From Xiphias gladius (lineage: Eukaryota; Chordata; Actinopteri; Istiophoriformes; Xiphiidae), in assembly GCF_016859285.1 (NCBI RefSeq), contig NC_053400.1, positions 26,073,001 through 26,137,000 of the forward strand: DNA of 64,000 bases. Direction: 5' to 3'. Position numbers and translations under genes: made by a program. The notes below the pieces were generated by a model, which saw only the letters and a program-made list of their open reading frames with translations, had not been told where the DNA came from and did not search any database. Shown one piece after another: positions 14,316 through 35,438 of the stretch (its first letter is position 1; every line of letters begins with the position of its first letter).

Positions 14316-15068
14316 GCCTTTGGCCTCTCTCTAATGCACTGGGTGTTCTCATTCAACCGACGCTCTATTTGTGGATGTATCCATGGTGATAATGGCTTGC
14401 AACCATGGAAAAGGGGCGGATGGACAAGTGGATGCCTCTATTTGGCACACATGGGGGAGATCTCTACTTTCCCTGCCAGTCTGTTCACCTATTCAAACAA
14501 CAGCTGAAAAGGCATACGGGTTTTGAGGGTAAGGACGGGTAAAACGTTCCAGAAAAAAACCTTGAAGGAAAGAAGGAAAAGAGAGGCAGAGAGGTTAGGG
14601 ACTGGTGACGAGATCAAAGGGCTGACACAGAGCTCCAGTCAGGCCCTGAAGGTAATTCGGATTTGCATGAGACGCGTCACTGTACATTCCCAACACGACT
14701 GAAGCTGCTGTGTTCTGCTTTCGTTGCTTTTCTACAGTATAGACCATTACATAAGCAGCAGCCTAAGGCTTTAACAACACCGTTTACAAAACAGTTACAG
14801 TAAAGAGATCAGTACCTGCTGTATGCAAACACTCTGTACAAATCCACAGAGAAAAATCCCAAAGTTAGAAAAATGTGAGGATGTTTTTTTTTTTTTATAT
14901 AGAAAATAATGAGTGATTGTAAAATTGATTGTGCACTGCTTCAGCATACATAGTGGGACTTTTGAGTGCCAGAGAGGGAGGGAGAAATGGGGACATAGTG
15001 GGAAAACAGGTAATTCGCTAAAAGTAACAGTTACCTGGAGACTATAGATGGGAATAGGTGGAAAATGT

Positions 15069-15117
15069 ACACACACACACATACACACACACACACACAC
15101 ACTCACTCACACACAAA
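15069..15117. repeat. (CA)n microsatellite
   Basis: CA units with single TACA, CTCA and AAAC interruptions. Confidence 0.93.
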
Positions 15118-15837
15118 CGCACAGATGTAACGTCATAACCAGATTTTATAATTCCCTCTCTGTTGGGGGCCTGTTTTGAGCAAGGAAAAGGTGTTAGCTT
15201 CAGCAGAAACCAGCTCTTCTCTCCCTGCAGCAGTACTCTCAGCGGTCCACTGCGGGGTGATTTCATAACTGCAGTCCAGAAAAGATAAAGAGAACGGAGA
15301 CCAGCCCAATAATCATCAACCAATCAAAGCAGACATCTAAATGAAGGTGTTCCAAGGGGGGATATAATTGTTATGCCTGTGGTGCCGGGTGACCAGGGAT
15401 TGAAGAAGCAACCCATCACCGTTTGCTCTGATACTTTGTAGTTGCAAATTTGTTCTACAAAATTGAGGACACTGCGTCAATGTAGGGTCAAATGTAGCAT
15501 CTATCAAATACTAATGACTTCTTGCCTTGTTTGCATTACACGGTGTGTAACAGAGTAACTATTTCAGATATCTCTTCTAACTATGACCGTTAAGAAAACT
15601 GGTGGGAACCAAGTTCAGCTGCATCAGAAACTTTCTGTTTCCCAAATTAGGCAGTAAAGTGAAGTTGGTTTCCAAGCAATCGGGAATCAATTAACCTAAT
15701 CTGACCTCTCACCCAAAGTCTGTGCAAATGCAAAGATGGTACATTAGTCATTTATTATCATGTTCTAAATGCTTTGGCTTATCTAACCAGTGTGGTGAGA
15801 CAAGGGGTGCACCACAAACAAATTAAGATGGAAAGGG

Positions 15838-15877
15838 GAGAGAAAGACAGAGAGAGGGAGAGAGAGAGAGAGGGAGA
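15838..15877. repeat. (GA)n-rich tract
   Basis: GAGA and GGGAGA units. The overlapping minus-strand ORF with an SLSLSLS end is an artefact. Confidence 0.9.
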
Positions 15878-16796
15878 CGGTTTCCTTGGCTCGGTGCTGG
15901 TAGGGTGGTTAGATAACTGGAGGTCAGAAGCAGAGTGTACTGTGCTGTGAGTCGCAGCGGGCTCTGAAATTCCACAGGCCAGGGAGACTGGGCGAGCTCT
16001 CGTCCCACACCTGACCTCAGCACCTTTCTCCCGTCCTCCCCTCTCTTCCACAACACTTTTCTCCTCTCCCTCAGCGCCATGTCTGAACCTCCCGGTCTTC
16101 TCCCTTCTCCCTGCGCCCAAGACATGCATCCTTTGGTTAGTGTGTTTTCCCATTTTCCTGGGTACATATGTAATAAAAACAGACTGTCCATGCTGTTTCA
16201 TGCTATAATAGTAAGCAGCCTCTTCTTTAAAGCAGTATTTTTGACTGCAACCAAACACTGTTCAAACTCATAGAACTTTACTATGGAAATCTCCCCAAAA
16301 ATTCCAAAGATAGCAAATACTGTATGTTGGACTACAATTTGGGAAAATTGTGCATAAATTTATGTATATACAAGACACCTATAATACTTCTATCCCATGG
16401 AGTAGAACAGCCATTGGCGTATTGGAGAATATTTCACTCGGTGTAAAATGATATAGCTTCAATGAACAGTTGGTACAAGCTGATGCAGAATATATGATAC
16501 TGTCAGACAGTGTTAAATAAGATGATTTTAATAACCCTAAAGCTACTTAAGGGGAAACCTCCTCGCCTTTGGAGGCTGTGTGTTTTTTTTTCACAGCTCA
16601 TAACCCATGTATTGCCAACGTGGAGCTGACTACTTTGGGAACCCTTAATGCCAAACCCGATGCCCCATGATATCCCCCATGTTAAGCTGTCTACACATGG
16701 TGCACGCTTGAGACCTGAATAAGGAATTATGTCGCAATGTTGTCTACTCTGTGTGTAATCACACGTCCCGTGCGAACCATTTTTCAACCAGTGATT

Positions 16797-17545
16797 GGAG
16801 AAGTAGTCAGATCCTTTGCTTAAGTAAAAGTACCAATACAATGACGTTGAAATATTCCATTAAAAGTCCTGAGTTAAACTCCTACTTAAGTAATTGTACA
16901 GAAGTGTTAACAGTGAAATGTACATCAAATATTAAAATTGAAAGTAATTTTTCCGGAGAAAAATTAATCTCCTGACTGATATGTATTGTAGTTTTAAATA
17001 CTTTATATAAAGTTTGGTTTGGTCCAGTGGTTCCCAACCTAGGGGGTCGGCCCACTCCAGCTGGTCCCAAGATAAATCTGAGATGTCATTAAAAGATCAA
17101 ATGGTAAAAAAAAGAAGAAAGAATGTTTTGCCACAAATAAAATGAATTAGTTTTTTTCCAATTTTCTTTGATCTTTGCTATTTTTGTGAAATAACTCTTT
17201 GGGCCTAAAATTGTTATTTAAATGAAACCATCTGAGAAGCAAACAACTCAGACATCTGAAACATGACAAGGAGTCCCAAACAGTGCTTCCTATGTAACGG
17301 GTCACACGCTAAAAAGGTTGGGAGCCACAGTTTAATCTTTAACAATGAATTGTACTTTACAAGGTGATCAGATGGGTTTTTTTTGAGGAAAAACCTAATC
17401 TGAATGGTGGCAAGAAGCCTGAGCTGTAAAATAAAAAGGTAAGGGGGTGAAAAGTACAATATTTCTACCCAGAGAGTATGGAGTAGAACTTTAAGGTGAC
17501 ACGAAATGTTAATATTCTCAAGTAAAGTACAAATCTCTCAAACAT
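16797..17545. repeat. Decayed repeat with AGTAAAAGTAC-type arms, interrupted by a hAT-like element
   Basis: The left arm holds CTTAAGTAAAAGTACC and the right arm holds CTCAAGTAAAGTACAAAT, typical of a widespread teleost DNA repeat. Between them sits a separate element with CAGTGGTTCCCAACCT ends. Confidence 0.55.
17025..17330. mobile_element. Short hAT-like element with CAGTGGTTCCCAACCT termini
   Basis: The left terminus CAGTGGTTCCCAACCT and the right terminus AGGTTGGGAGCCACAG are near-perfect inverted complements. The flanking octamers GTTTGGTC and GTTTAATC match at 6 of 8 positions, which would suit an aged target-site duplication. No transposase ORF remains. Confidence 0.65.
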
Positions 17546-19181
17546 TTTACCTCAGTAAGCATTTGGGGGACAAACTACCTGGCCCTGGCTCTGGAGAAGC
17601 TGTGTCTCAGAGGGTCACCTTGCTTTTTTTTTTTTTTTTTTTTAGTCTGTTTTTGGAAAAGCTCAAGTGTAATCTGTGTGCAGAGCAGCTCACAGCTGAA
17701 GGTAACCCGTTGTTTAGAGATTAATCCCTGTTCCTTCAGCAGAACAGGCTGACCCAAATTGTTAAGGTCATAAGGGAAAAAAACAAAACAAAACAAAAAC
17801 AGATGATACTGAATTGTTACAGTCCTGGTTGTATGTATGCGTGTTTGAATAATGCACGTCTGTTTGTGCGTAAGGGAAAATGTTCCTGCTAAGACCCTTG
17901 CTGCAGTCTCTGGGGCCAGTGTCATGTGTTAGGATCCTGTGGTGAAAGTAGAGTATTGTGTTTCTATTTTATTTATTAGCCTCTTATATAAGCACCAGCA
18001 GGGGGAAGGGACACACTGAGACAGGGGTAAAGGGCACCGAGCTATGAAATACAGCCGGGGTACAAAGATTTAGACTGTAACTGAGGTGGTTTATAAAGTA
18101 ATAGAATTAGATTAAGTGAGCAAAAGAGACAGCAGACAGAAGAAACTGTTTGCAATATATTTAGAAATTCACACAATGAATCCTCCTTAAAATTTTTATT
18201 CTCCAAAGATATTTTGACTAAGTCTGTGAAATTAAATGGGAACTATGGATAACAAACTCAAGAAACTATAATATATTGTAAGTTTAGTTCAAAAGGGTTG
18301 TGAAAAAAAAGTGCTTCACTGTTTGTATCTCTTTCTTTTATGGTTATACATTTGTTCATTTGACCATCAAATAGAGCTGAAGGACAAGTGGGTCTGCGGG
18401 GACTGAAACTTAAATTTAAACACCATTTTTATTCTATTCTGAACAAGAAGAAAGCAGAAAACACTGGTCTATTGTAGTTTATTAGATGGTGTTGATGATG
18501 TGAAGAGGATGAAAGAGACTCCGCTGACACCGTCTTGATTGCATATAAAGGTTTATTCCGAAGAAGTACAGCGTCAAGTCAAGCATCTGCACATCTGCTT
18601 GTGAGAGGGTGTGAAGCCGATGAGCCGCTCTGAAAATCAGTCTTGACCACCGACTCTTAAATAAGGCAGTTGTTTTCCTAAAAACTGTCACTAACGCATG
18701 GTTTCGATCACAAAGCATAAGCGTTCTCTCCCAAACCGTGAAGCACAGCTCTGCATATATAAACATACACCTCACTATATAAGTGAAACAATATAAAATA
18801 TGAAAATGTGACATGTGACATAACCCCATACCAACAAAGAAGGACAGCAAAGACAGGGAAGAGCAAAATTAAACCAATATCCTCAATCTTAATAGAGAAG
18901 GAAGAAGAAAAACAATGAAACAAATAGTTGATGTGAATAAACCCTGTTAATAAACCAATTTCATATAGAGGGTCAGAATATTTTCTGTCCCCCGACTGGG
19001 GGGGGGGCAAACTAATACCACTCCAGAATCGAACTTTGGCTATAAAGCAACGTTGGTGATATGATGAATCCCAGAGAGAAACCAAGTTATGGGTCAAGGA
19101 ACATAAGCATGCAGAAAAGCCAAAATTATTATGAGAGCAGCCAATCGAAACAGGTGTACACGCGTAGCATCTGGACACGCT

Positions 19182-19222
<41 letters not shown>

Positions 19223-19339
19223 GCACGCACTCAGATCACCCGGGGCATCGGTGCAGGCAGACAAATAGGCTGAGACTCCGAGACTATTGAAAACACATCT
19301 CTGTTTACTTCAAGGAACACCTGTGCTAATACCGCCTGT
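17546..19339. other. Intergenic or intronic DNA without recognised genes
   Basis: Homopolymer runs and chance ORFs only, up to the (CA)n tract that borders the CpG-rich block. Confidence 0.5.
19186..19232. repeat. (CA)n microsatellite ending in GCAC units
   Basis: CA units followed by GCACGCACGCAC, just before the CpG-rich block. Confidence 0.95.
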
Positions 19340-19779
19340 CTCCCCTCGGGGCTAACTGGCAGAGCGGCGAACACGTTACCCCCCCCCCCCGACCGAAACC
19401 GGAGTGCAGTTGCTCCGGTTGACTCGGCCGTGTTTCGGCATGCGCGGAGACGCGCCCTCCCCGCGCCGCTCTCGCGCCGCTCCGCCAGTGTCCGGGGCTT
19501 CGGTTTTACAGAAAACACTCCAGGTCCGGGCTGGACCGGCGGGAAGGTGAGGGTGGCGCAGAGGAACGCCGGGGAGCGAGACGAGACGAGACGGGTGTGT
19601 GTGTGTGTGTGTGCAACGAAAAGAGGGCGAAATGCTGCAGCTCTCCCCTCTGTCTCATCCCCCTCCAGTCAGTGCTGACTGGGTTTAGCAGAGCCTCCCC
19701 CTCCCTACTCCTAGGTGGGATTGGGTTTACATAACCCACTGCAGTCTGAGCGCAGACGCAGCGCGCAACCACTGGCGAC

Positions 19780-19828
<49 letters not shown>

Positions 19829-20110
19829 GCAACCGAGACACACAACATTTGCATGACGCAGCATCACACATTGCCAGAACGCGCTTGATGTAGCTTGCCA
19901 TGTGCCGCACGGAAGGGGGGGGGGTTGCGGTTTCCACCCCAAGGCTGTGTGTGCTGCGTAAACACGCGTGTTCAGGCGTCCGCGCACACGGGCCTGCCCT
20001 GAGTGGAGGCGACAACTTTCCCTCCCCAGCAGTGAGCGGTTTGGTTCCGTTTAGCTCCGCCGTGAATTTCCAAGGAACTGGGACACTGCCGCCCTGACAG
20101 TGCCCCTCTC
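19340..20110. promoter_or_regulatory. CpG-rich, promoter-like block without an assigned gene
   Basis: This stretch is far richer in CG dinucleotides than its surroundings. It contains an NRF1-like GGCATGCGC (19437-19445), an ETS-like palindrome (19397-19420), a consensus plus-strand donor AAGGTGAGG (GT at 19547), possible minus-strand donors (for example GTAAAC near 19303), and a long (CT)n tract at 19784-19825. It looks like a first exon and promoter, but no recognisable protein is encoded. A minus-strand gene running leftwards out of the window would fit the layout. Confidence 0.4.
19784..19825. repeat. (CT)n microsatellite inside the CpG-rich block
   Basis: About 21 perfect CT units. Such tracts are common in 5' UTRs and promoters. 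Confidence 0.95.
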
Positions 20111-20395
20111 CTATACTGCATAAACGGACCTGAAGAACCCCCCCCCCTTCCTTTTCCCTGTAGTGACAGCAGTCTGTGGCAGTGTGTATGTGTTCGTGTG
20201 GCACAGGGAGGCCGTTGTCAAGAGAGAGAGAATGCAGCCATTTTATGAACTGCTCACTTAATCGCTTAGTTAGCGTTTTACCGGTTTTATATTCCATGTG
20301 TGGCTACATCCAGTTCGGTCTGGACAGGCCCGGGGTAGAGGTCGGACTCAAGGGTTGTTATCTATCCCTGGGAACCAAGTTAAATGCTTCTGTGA

Positions 20396-20420
20396 GTGTG
20401 TGTGTGTGTGTGTGTGTGTG
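20396..20420. repeat. (GT)n microsatellite
   Basis: About 12 GT units beyond the CpG-rich block. Confidence 0.9.
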
Positions 20421-21695
20421 AGGGAATGTGCGACGCCGTGCGTCATTCGGGCTGATGAACTTCAATCAGTAACCAAGACTGTTGTTCTCTGCGTTCCCCT
20501 CTCACTCGTGGCTCAAAGGGGATCGAGTCACACTACCTCGCCCAGCCTCACTTGCTCTCTAACAACTGGAGCACTGATGTGTGAAACGCTTTTTGAAGGT
20601 CCTCCAATTTCTATTTTTAAATATTTCACAATCATATCATACAGTCTGCTCTCTATTATACTACTGGATCTTGCATTTGATACAAGTTTTGCCTGAATTA
20701 CACAAAGGCCACACTGAAAAATCTTATATTTTACAATGTAATTCTCAAACAGTTGATTAAATAATAGTTTCAAAAAAAGTTAAATTAATACATAAATAAG
20801 TAAAGTAATTCCACCAATAGGAAGTGTTTCTTTGCACTCCTTTTGTGCCTCTGTAGTTGTTTTGTATCTCATTGTGGTAGATTTGTGTCTCTTTGTAGTC
20901 GTATGTTTGATTTTCCCAAGGGAAATATTAGCAATTCAGCCCGTTCAGTAATCCACCAACGGTTGAAAGTGTCGATTAACATTACATACAGCCTCGCAGA
21001 GCTGGTGGAGCTGCAGACTCTTTGGTGTTTGGGTACATTTTGCATTTGAAATCGGGATTTAATGTCACAGAGAAATGCATTTATGTGTTTAACTTTCGGC
21101 AACTTAAAAAGCATATTTCTATATGTGTACAGAGATTCTGTGGAACTAAATACACCAATAGTATTCAGCTTAACGAGAATAAAGCTGGAAAACTTTCAAG
21201 CTGTTGTCAAAACACCGTTCACTGAAGTAAAACATGTGCTGGACAATTATCATGCAGCAGTGCCTTCAAGTTGTGGATGTTTGGCAGAGGTGGGGTAATG
21301 GGGTGGAGATGAGTTGGAACCAATTTTCCCTTTCCTCTGGGCCGGCAGACAGGTTGTGGAGGATCTCCTTTGTCTCAATTCCCAAATCCCCTAATCTCTT
21401 ACCCTTCCTGTCAGGTGGGTTTAGTTGTTTTTTTTTTTTTCCAGCACCAACTGAGATTTTATCCCCTAACTACCCTCTTTACTTCTTTCCTGAAGGGCAT
21501 TTTTTTTTTTTTTTTTTTTCATCCACATTAACTGCATTCACTTCAAAGCTAAAGTGGAGCACTGGTAAAACAGTGACAGAGTCATTGCTTCAACGCTATT
21601 TTCCTAATTTAATCTTTAATCAAGCCACAGCACACATCCAATTAACTTCCCTTATGTTTGGAAAATGGACAGAGCAGCGTGTTTCATAACCTCAC
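20421..21695. other. Interval between the CpG-rich block and the leo1 3' end
   Basis: AT-rich, no exon recognised. A degenerate repeat of about 22 bases (TTTTGTATCTCATTGTGGTA, then TTTGTGTCTCTTTGTAGT) lies at 20857-20902. Confidence 0.5.
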
Positions 21696-21729
21696 AACAG
21701 TGTGATTCATATGCATGAATCACACTGTT
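21696..21729. repeat. Perfect 15-bp inverted repeat just past the leo1 poly(A) signal
   Basis: AACAGTGTGATTCAT, the loop ATGC, then the exact complement. It lies 53-86 bases beyond the leo1 AATAAA in the direction of transcription. Confidence 0.95.
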
Positions 21730-21781
21730 AAAAAAGATAAAGGGGCTCGGGAAGCTTCGGTTACATAAGACAAAACATTTC

Positions 21782-21787
21782 TTTATT
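21782..21787 (-). terminator. Candidate leo1 polyadenylation signal
   Basis: AATAAA read on the minus strand about 175 bases past the leo1 stop codon. A perfect inverted repeat follows about 50 bases downstream. Confidence 0.6.
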
Positions 21788-21961
21788 TCTCACCTCTGCT
21801 ATACACAACATAAACAAGCAAACACACAATCAGACACGCGAACACACTCACCCACACACAGGTCTTAAGAAAATATACAAAACCAAATATGGCTGTTTAT
21901 ATGCCATGTAGGCTGAGCACTGGTAGTACAGTGGTATGATTTTTAAAAAAAAAGAAGTGAA

Positions 21962-32413
<10,452 letters not shown>

Positions 32414-32620
32414 TTCTGCCGAGCTGCAGCAGCGAATCGTGACCTGCAGGAAGGAGATGGCCGCCGGGGCGCCGAGGCGAGGTTTTGTTTCCGAGGTCAA
32501 GCTGGGGGCCGACCTGCGGGTGCAGCGGGCCCCGGCGGCCACGAGGGGGCGGTATGCGCCACGGTAAAACTCACGGTCCGGGCCTCCGGGCGCGTATCTG
32601 TCAAACTGCGAAACGGAAAA
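32414..32620 (-). promoter_or_regulatory. Probable leo1 promoter / 5' UTR, CpG-rich
   Basis: CpG-rich DNA directly upstream of the leo1 start codon, including GGCGGCCATC on the minus strand (YY1-like). The leo1 reading frame is open through it for 43 codons to an ATG at 32542. Confidence 0.5.
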
Positions 32621-34079
32621 ATGTGGATTTAAGTGGAAGATAGAAGTAAAAATCGTTAACTTTCACTCCTACTCATAAACTGTTTATCATATTACTTTCG
32701 TTTCTTTTTCTTTCTTAAAAGTGTTCTTAAATTTAAGAGAGCTCCATGCCTCTGTTTTCTGTGTCTTTGGGATAACAGTAATAATAATTATTATCAGAAG
32801 AATAGAGTGGTTTTAGTAACATGTACCTGATTATTTTATACGTCTGACAGTTATTTTCTTTATTAAATATTTGTTTTAGTGTTCTAATGCACATTTTAGC
32901 AGCTGTAGATTCATTGGACTTGCCGTCCAGTGTTTCCTTGGTGTATTCTTAATTATTTCCATTGGTCTGGGAGCCATGTGACTGAAGATATAAGCTCGGC
33001 AGTTAATTATGTTTCACTTGGCAGCTGCTGAAACACTGAGTCTCATTTTCCTAAACCCGTGGTAGGGCTAAACTGTGAAGGTCTGCAGTGTGCTTTGTCA
33101 CCTATGTTTGACGACGCCTGAAACCCCTGACACCCCAACACAAAACCGGCAGCTGACTGACTGAGTGAATTACTGGCATCTCTCAGATCGAAATCTGTGC
33201 TACCAAATTAAAAAAAAATAAAAGATAAAAATCCTTTAATCCTAGATCTGTGGTGCCTCTTAGAGGCAGGAGGTAATGTATAATAGGCTAAAGATAATTA
33301 CTGACAGCACGGAAGAGAAACCATGTCGGCTACCAAGTGCTCTGTCACCCTGCAGTAAACCCTGTCTTTCCCCTCAGCCATTATTTATTGATGCACTGAC
33401 AGAGATCTACCAAATACCGTATGTACATGTATTTCTGTTGCAAAAAGAAAAGTCTAAAATGGCAGCAAAGCAGTCTTACGCTCAGTACACTGCAACCCCT
33501 TTAGCCAATTGCCACCATCCATCTGATTTTAGCAATAGGCTACTGATGTATGTTTCAGCACCCACATATCCTCCCAAAGTTTCTGTGTTACATGCAAGGC
33601 ATCTTGTTACAGCGCACCTATTGTGTGAACCGAGAGGGTACATGAAATCCTATCTCCGCTATTTTGTAGAACAGTTTAGTAAACAGAGGATGAGCTCTCC
33701 TTGATCCTTACAGTCAAAGTTAAGGTGAGGTTCTTAGTGAACAAAATGTGTTTCGTGTGTGTGTCTGTGTGTGTATGTGTATGAGAGAAAGGAGAGAAAG
33801 AGGGGAAGGGAAATGTTTTAGTTTAGCACAGGTGAAAAGGAGATCAGGTAAAGCGTTCAGTCTCGGTGCAGCCGCAGACACAAGACTGAACAATCCGTGT
33901 ATCTGTTTGATTTTCGTATGTGTGTATGTGTATTCCCACCACTACTTTTACATTTAGCCCGAAACACCACAACTTATCACACTTAACATTTACTCAGTAT
34001 AACATTATGTATGTAATTAATTACTTCAGTCTTAAGTGCTATCATTCTGATTCTTTCCTATTTCTCAAATTGTAATGCT
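32621..34079. other. Spacer between divergent leo1 and tmod3
   Basis: AT-rich. A 142-codon plus-strand ORF at 33276-33704 has no recognisable motif and is treated as chance. Confidence 0.5.
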
Positions 34080-34258
34080 ACCACTGTCACTTCTCTCTGC
34101 TTTTTATATATGACAGCCACTCTGGAGTTTTTTCCTTATCCAAAATCTCGAGTCCGAGCAGAGATGGTGCAATATGCATATGCTGTGCAGATTGCAACAG
34201 CCTGTGAAGCAAATTTGCAATTTTAGTCTGTACAATATAAATCACCTTGACTTGACTT
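34080..34258 (+). repeat. Retroposon 3' tail upstream of the tropomodulin promoter
   Basis: GGAGTTTTTTCCTTATCC, then a diverged GCAGATTGCAACAGCCTGTG and CAATATAAATCACCTTGACT TGACTT form a teleost SINE/LINE tail. A related copy is at 43139-43245. Confidence 0.6.
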
Positions 34259-34355
34259 ATCGCTCTATTTTAAGTGTTCTCTGTGGCTTTGTTTTGTTCG
34301 AAACTAACCTATGTATGGAGTTGCTCAATTATCATGGGGATGTCATGCATAATTA

Positions 34356-35014
34356 CAGTTGTATGCAAAGATTTGCGCACCCCTGGGAAAATTACATATT
34401 TTGTTGATTTTTGAAGTGAGAGGAAGTAAATTCAGCCCCTGCATACAGTACTTAGTACCTCTTCGTTTGCCAGCTGTTAAGCATGGGGGAGGAAATATTC
34501 TGCTTCGGGGTTGTGTGCCAGCAGCACAGGAAACGTTGCACAGATAGGGGGAAGAATGGATTCAACTAAATATCAGCAAATTTTGGATGCAAATGTCCTG
34601 CAGCCAGTCAAGAAAAGAAAGAAACTGAAAAGAGGCTGCCTTTTGAAACAGGACAATGATCCAAAGCCAACCTCAAAATCCACAATGAAATACTTCAAGA
34701 AACGAAAGCGTTTGGAAAGGACGGTGCCCTGAGTTACACATCACTGAAAATCTGTGGGTAGATCTTATGCTTCGCCTACAAGACAGCCCAAGTATTTCAG
34801 AAATTAAACTTGTGCTCTGCAAGGAGAAGTGGATAAAATTCCCAAATTCCTAAATCAAGAAAGAAAGAGTCTTAGATGGCTACGAAAAAAGTTTGCAAGC
34901 TGTGATTTTTCTCCAAACACTGTTCGCTGCAGGGGATGTATTTACTTCTTTTCGTTACAAAAGTCAACAAAATATGTAATTTTCCCAGGGGTGCCCAAAC
35001 TTTTCCTACAACTT
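34356..35014 (+). mobile_element. Truncated Tc1/mariner-type DNA transposon with both inverted ends
   Basis: The left end CAGTTGTATGCAAAGATTTG and the matching right end form inverted repeats of roughly 55 bases (shared core GCACCCCTGGGAAAATTACA). TA dinucleotides flank both sides (34354-34355 and 35015-35016). The interior keeps remnants of a Tc1 transposase C-terminal half in broken frames: KHGGGNILLRGCV, MDSTKYQQILDANVLQPVKK, KQDNDPKPTSKST. The N-terminal DNA-binding half is missing, so the copy cannot be autonomous. Confidence 0.85.
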
Positions 35015-35204
35015 TATCATAATGAGTAGTGAGGCAATCATTTTCAGATTTTCAGCCCTGGTTCAAAGGATACAGTTAATGCTTTTTTCATGGATGATGA
35101 CAGTTTCTGTTCTGTTCTTTTCTTTTTTCTTCTTTTCTTTTTTTTTTTTTTGATTTGATTTGATTTGATTTTATTTCATTTCATTTTATTTTCCTTCCCG
35201 TCTC

Positions 35205-35340
35205 TCATCTTATTGGTTCTCCTAGATGAAGAGGGCGGGCTAATTTACGCCATTGGGTCACACCAGGCAGAGTCTTTGTCTATTGGCTCAATCAGATGTC
35301 ACTCACAGAATGTTCCGTTGCTGTCTTCCTGTGTTGCCGC
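35205..35340 (+). promoter_or_regulatory. Candidate tropomodulin promoter with three inverted CCAAT boxes and a GC box
   Basis: ATTGG (inverted CCAAT) occurs at 35212, 35252 and 35282, spaced 40 and 30 bases apart, and GGGCGGG lies at 35233-35239. This arrangement is typical of NF-Y/Sp1 promoters. It lies about 2.8 kb from the divergent leo1 start. Confidence 0.5.
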
Positions 35341-35438
35341 CCTTGGGCTGAGTGAGAAATCAAACGCTGCAGATATCGTATTCATTTGAAAGACTGGTCT
35401 TAGTTGGAGATTCTCCCGCTAGGTCCCGTTACCCTCAG
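35340..35438 (+). other. tmod3: Probable noncoding first exon of the tropomodulin gene (5' boundary uncertain)
   Basis: The sequence ends CCCTCAG followed by a consensus donor GTAAGG at 35439. It lies just downstream of a CCAAT/GC-box promoter-like stretch and upstream of the exon that carries the start codon (acceptor at 40406). The splice link is inferred, not observed. Confidence 0.45.

Larger units (their letters stand above)
7831..16796. other. Gene-poor DNA, no coding region recognised
   Basis: AT-rich sequence with short chance ORFs only. A weak retroposon-like scrap (GTGCCCTTGAGCAAAGCACT) lies near 10885. No RNA gene was recognised. Confidence 0.5.

Noticed and set aside
15779..16258. 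159-codon minus-strand ORF
   Set aside because: It ends in Ser-Leu repeats from a (GA)n tract and is otherwise compositionally odd, with no family signal.
16079..16273. Short ORF starting MSEPPGLLPSP after a CAG acceptor-like site
   Set aside because: The upstream pyrimidine tract and CAG look like an acceptor, but no partner exon or family match could be found.
1..19339. Search for mapk6 or another 15q21 neighbour on the left side
   Set aside because: No kinase or other recognisable exon was found; mapk6 would show a long kinase-coding exon.
33276..33704. 142-codon plus-strand ORF near the leo1/tmod3 spacer
   Set aside because: No recognisable domain, no supporting splice or promoter context, and AT-rich codon use like the surrounding DNA.
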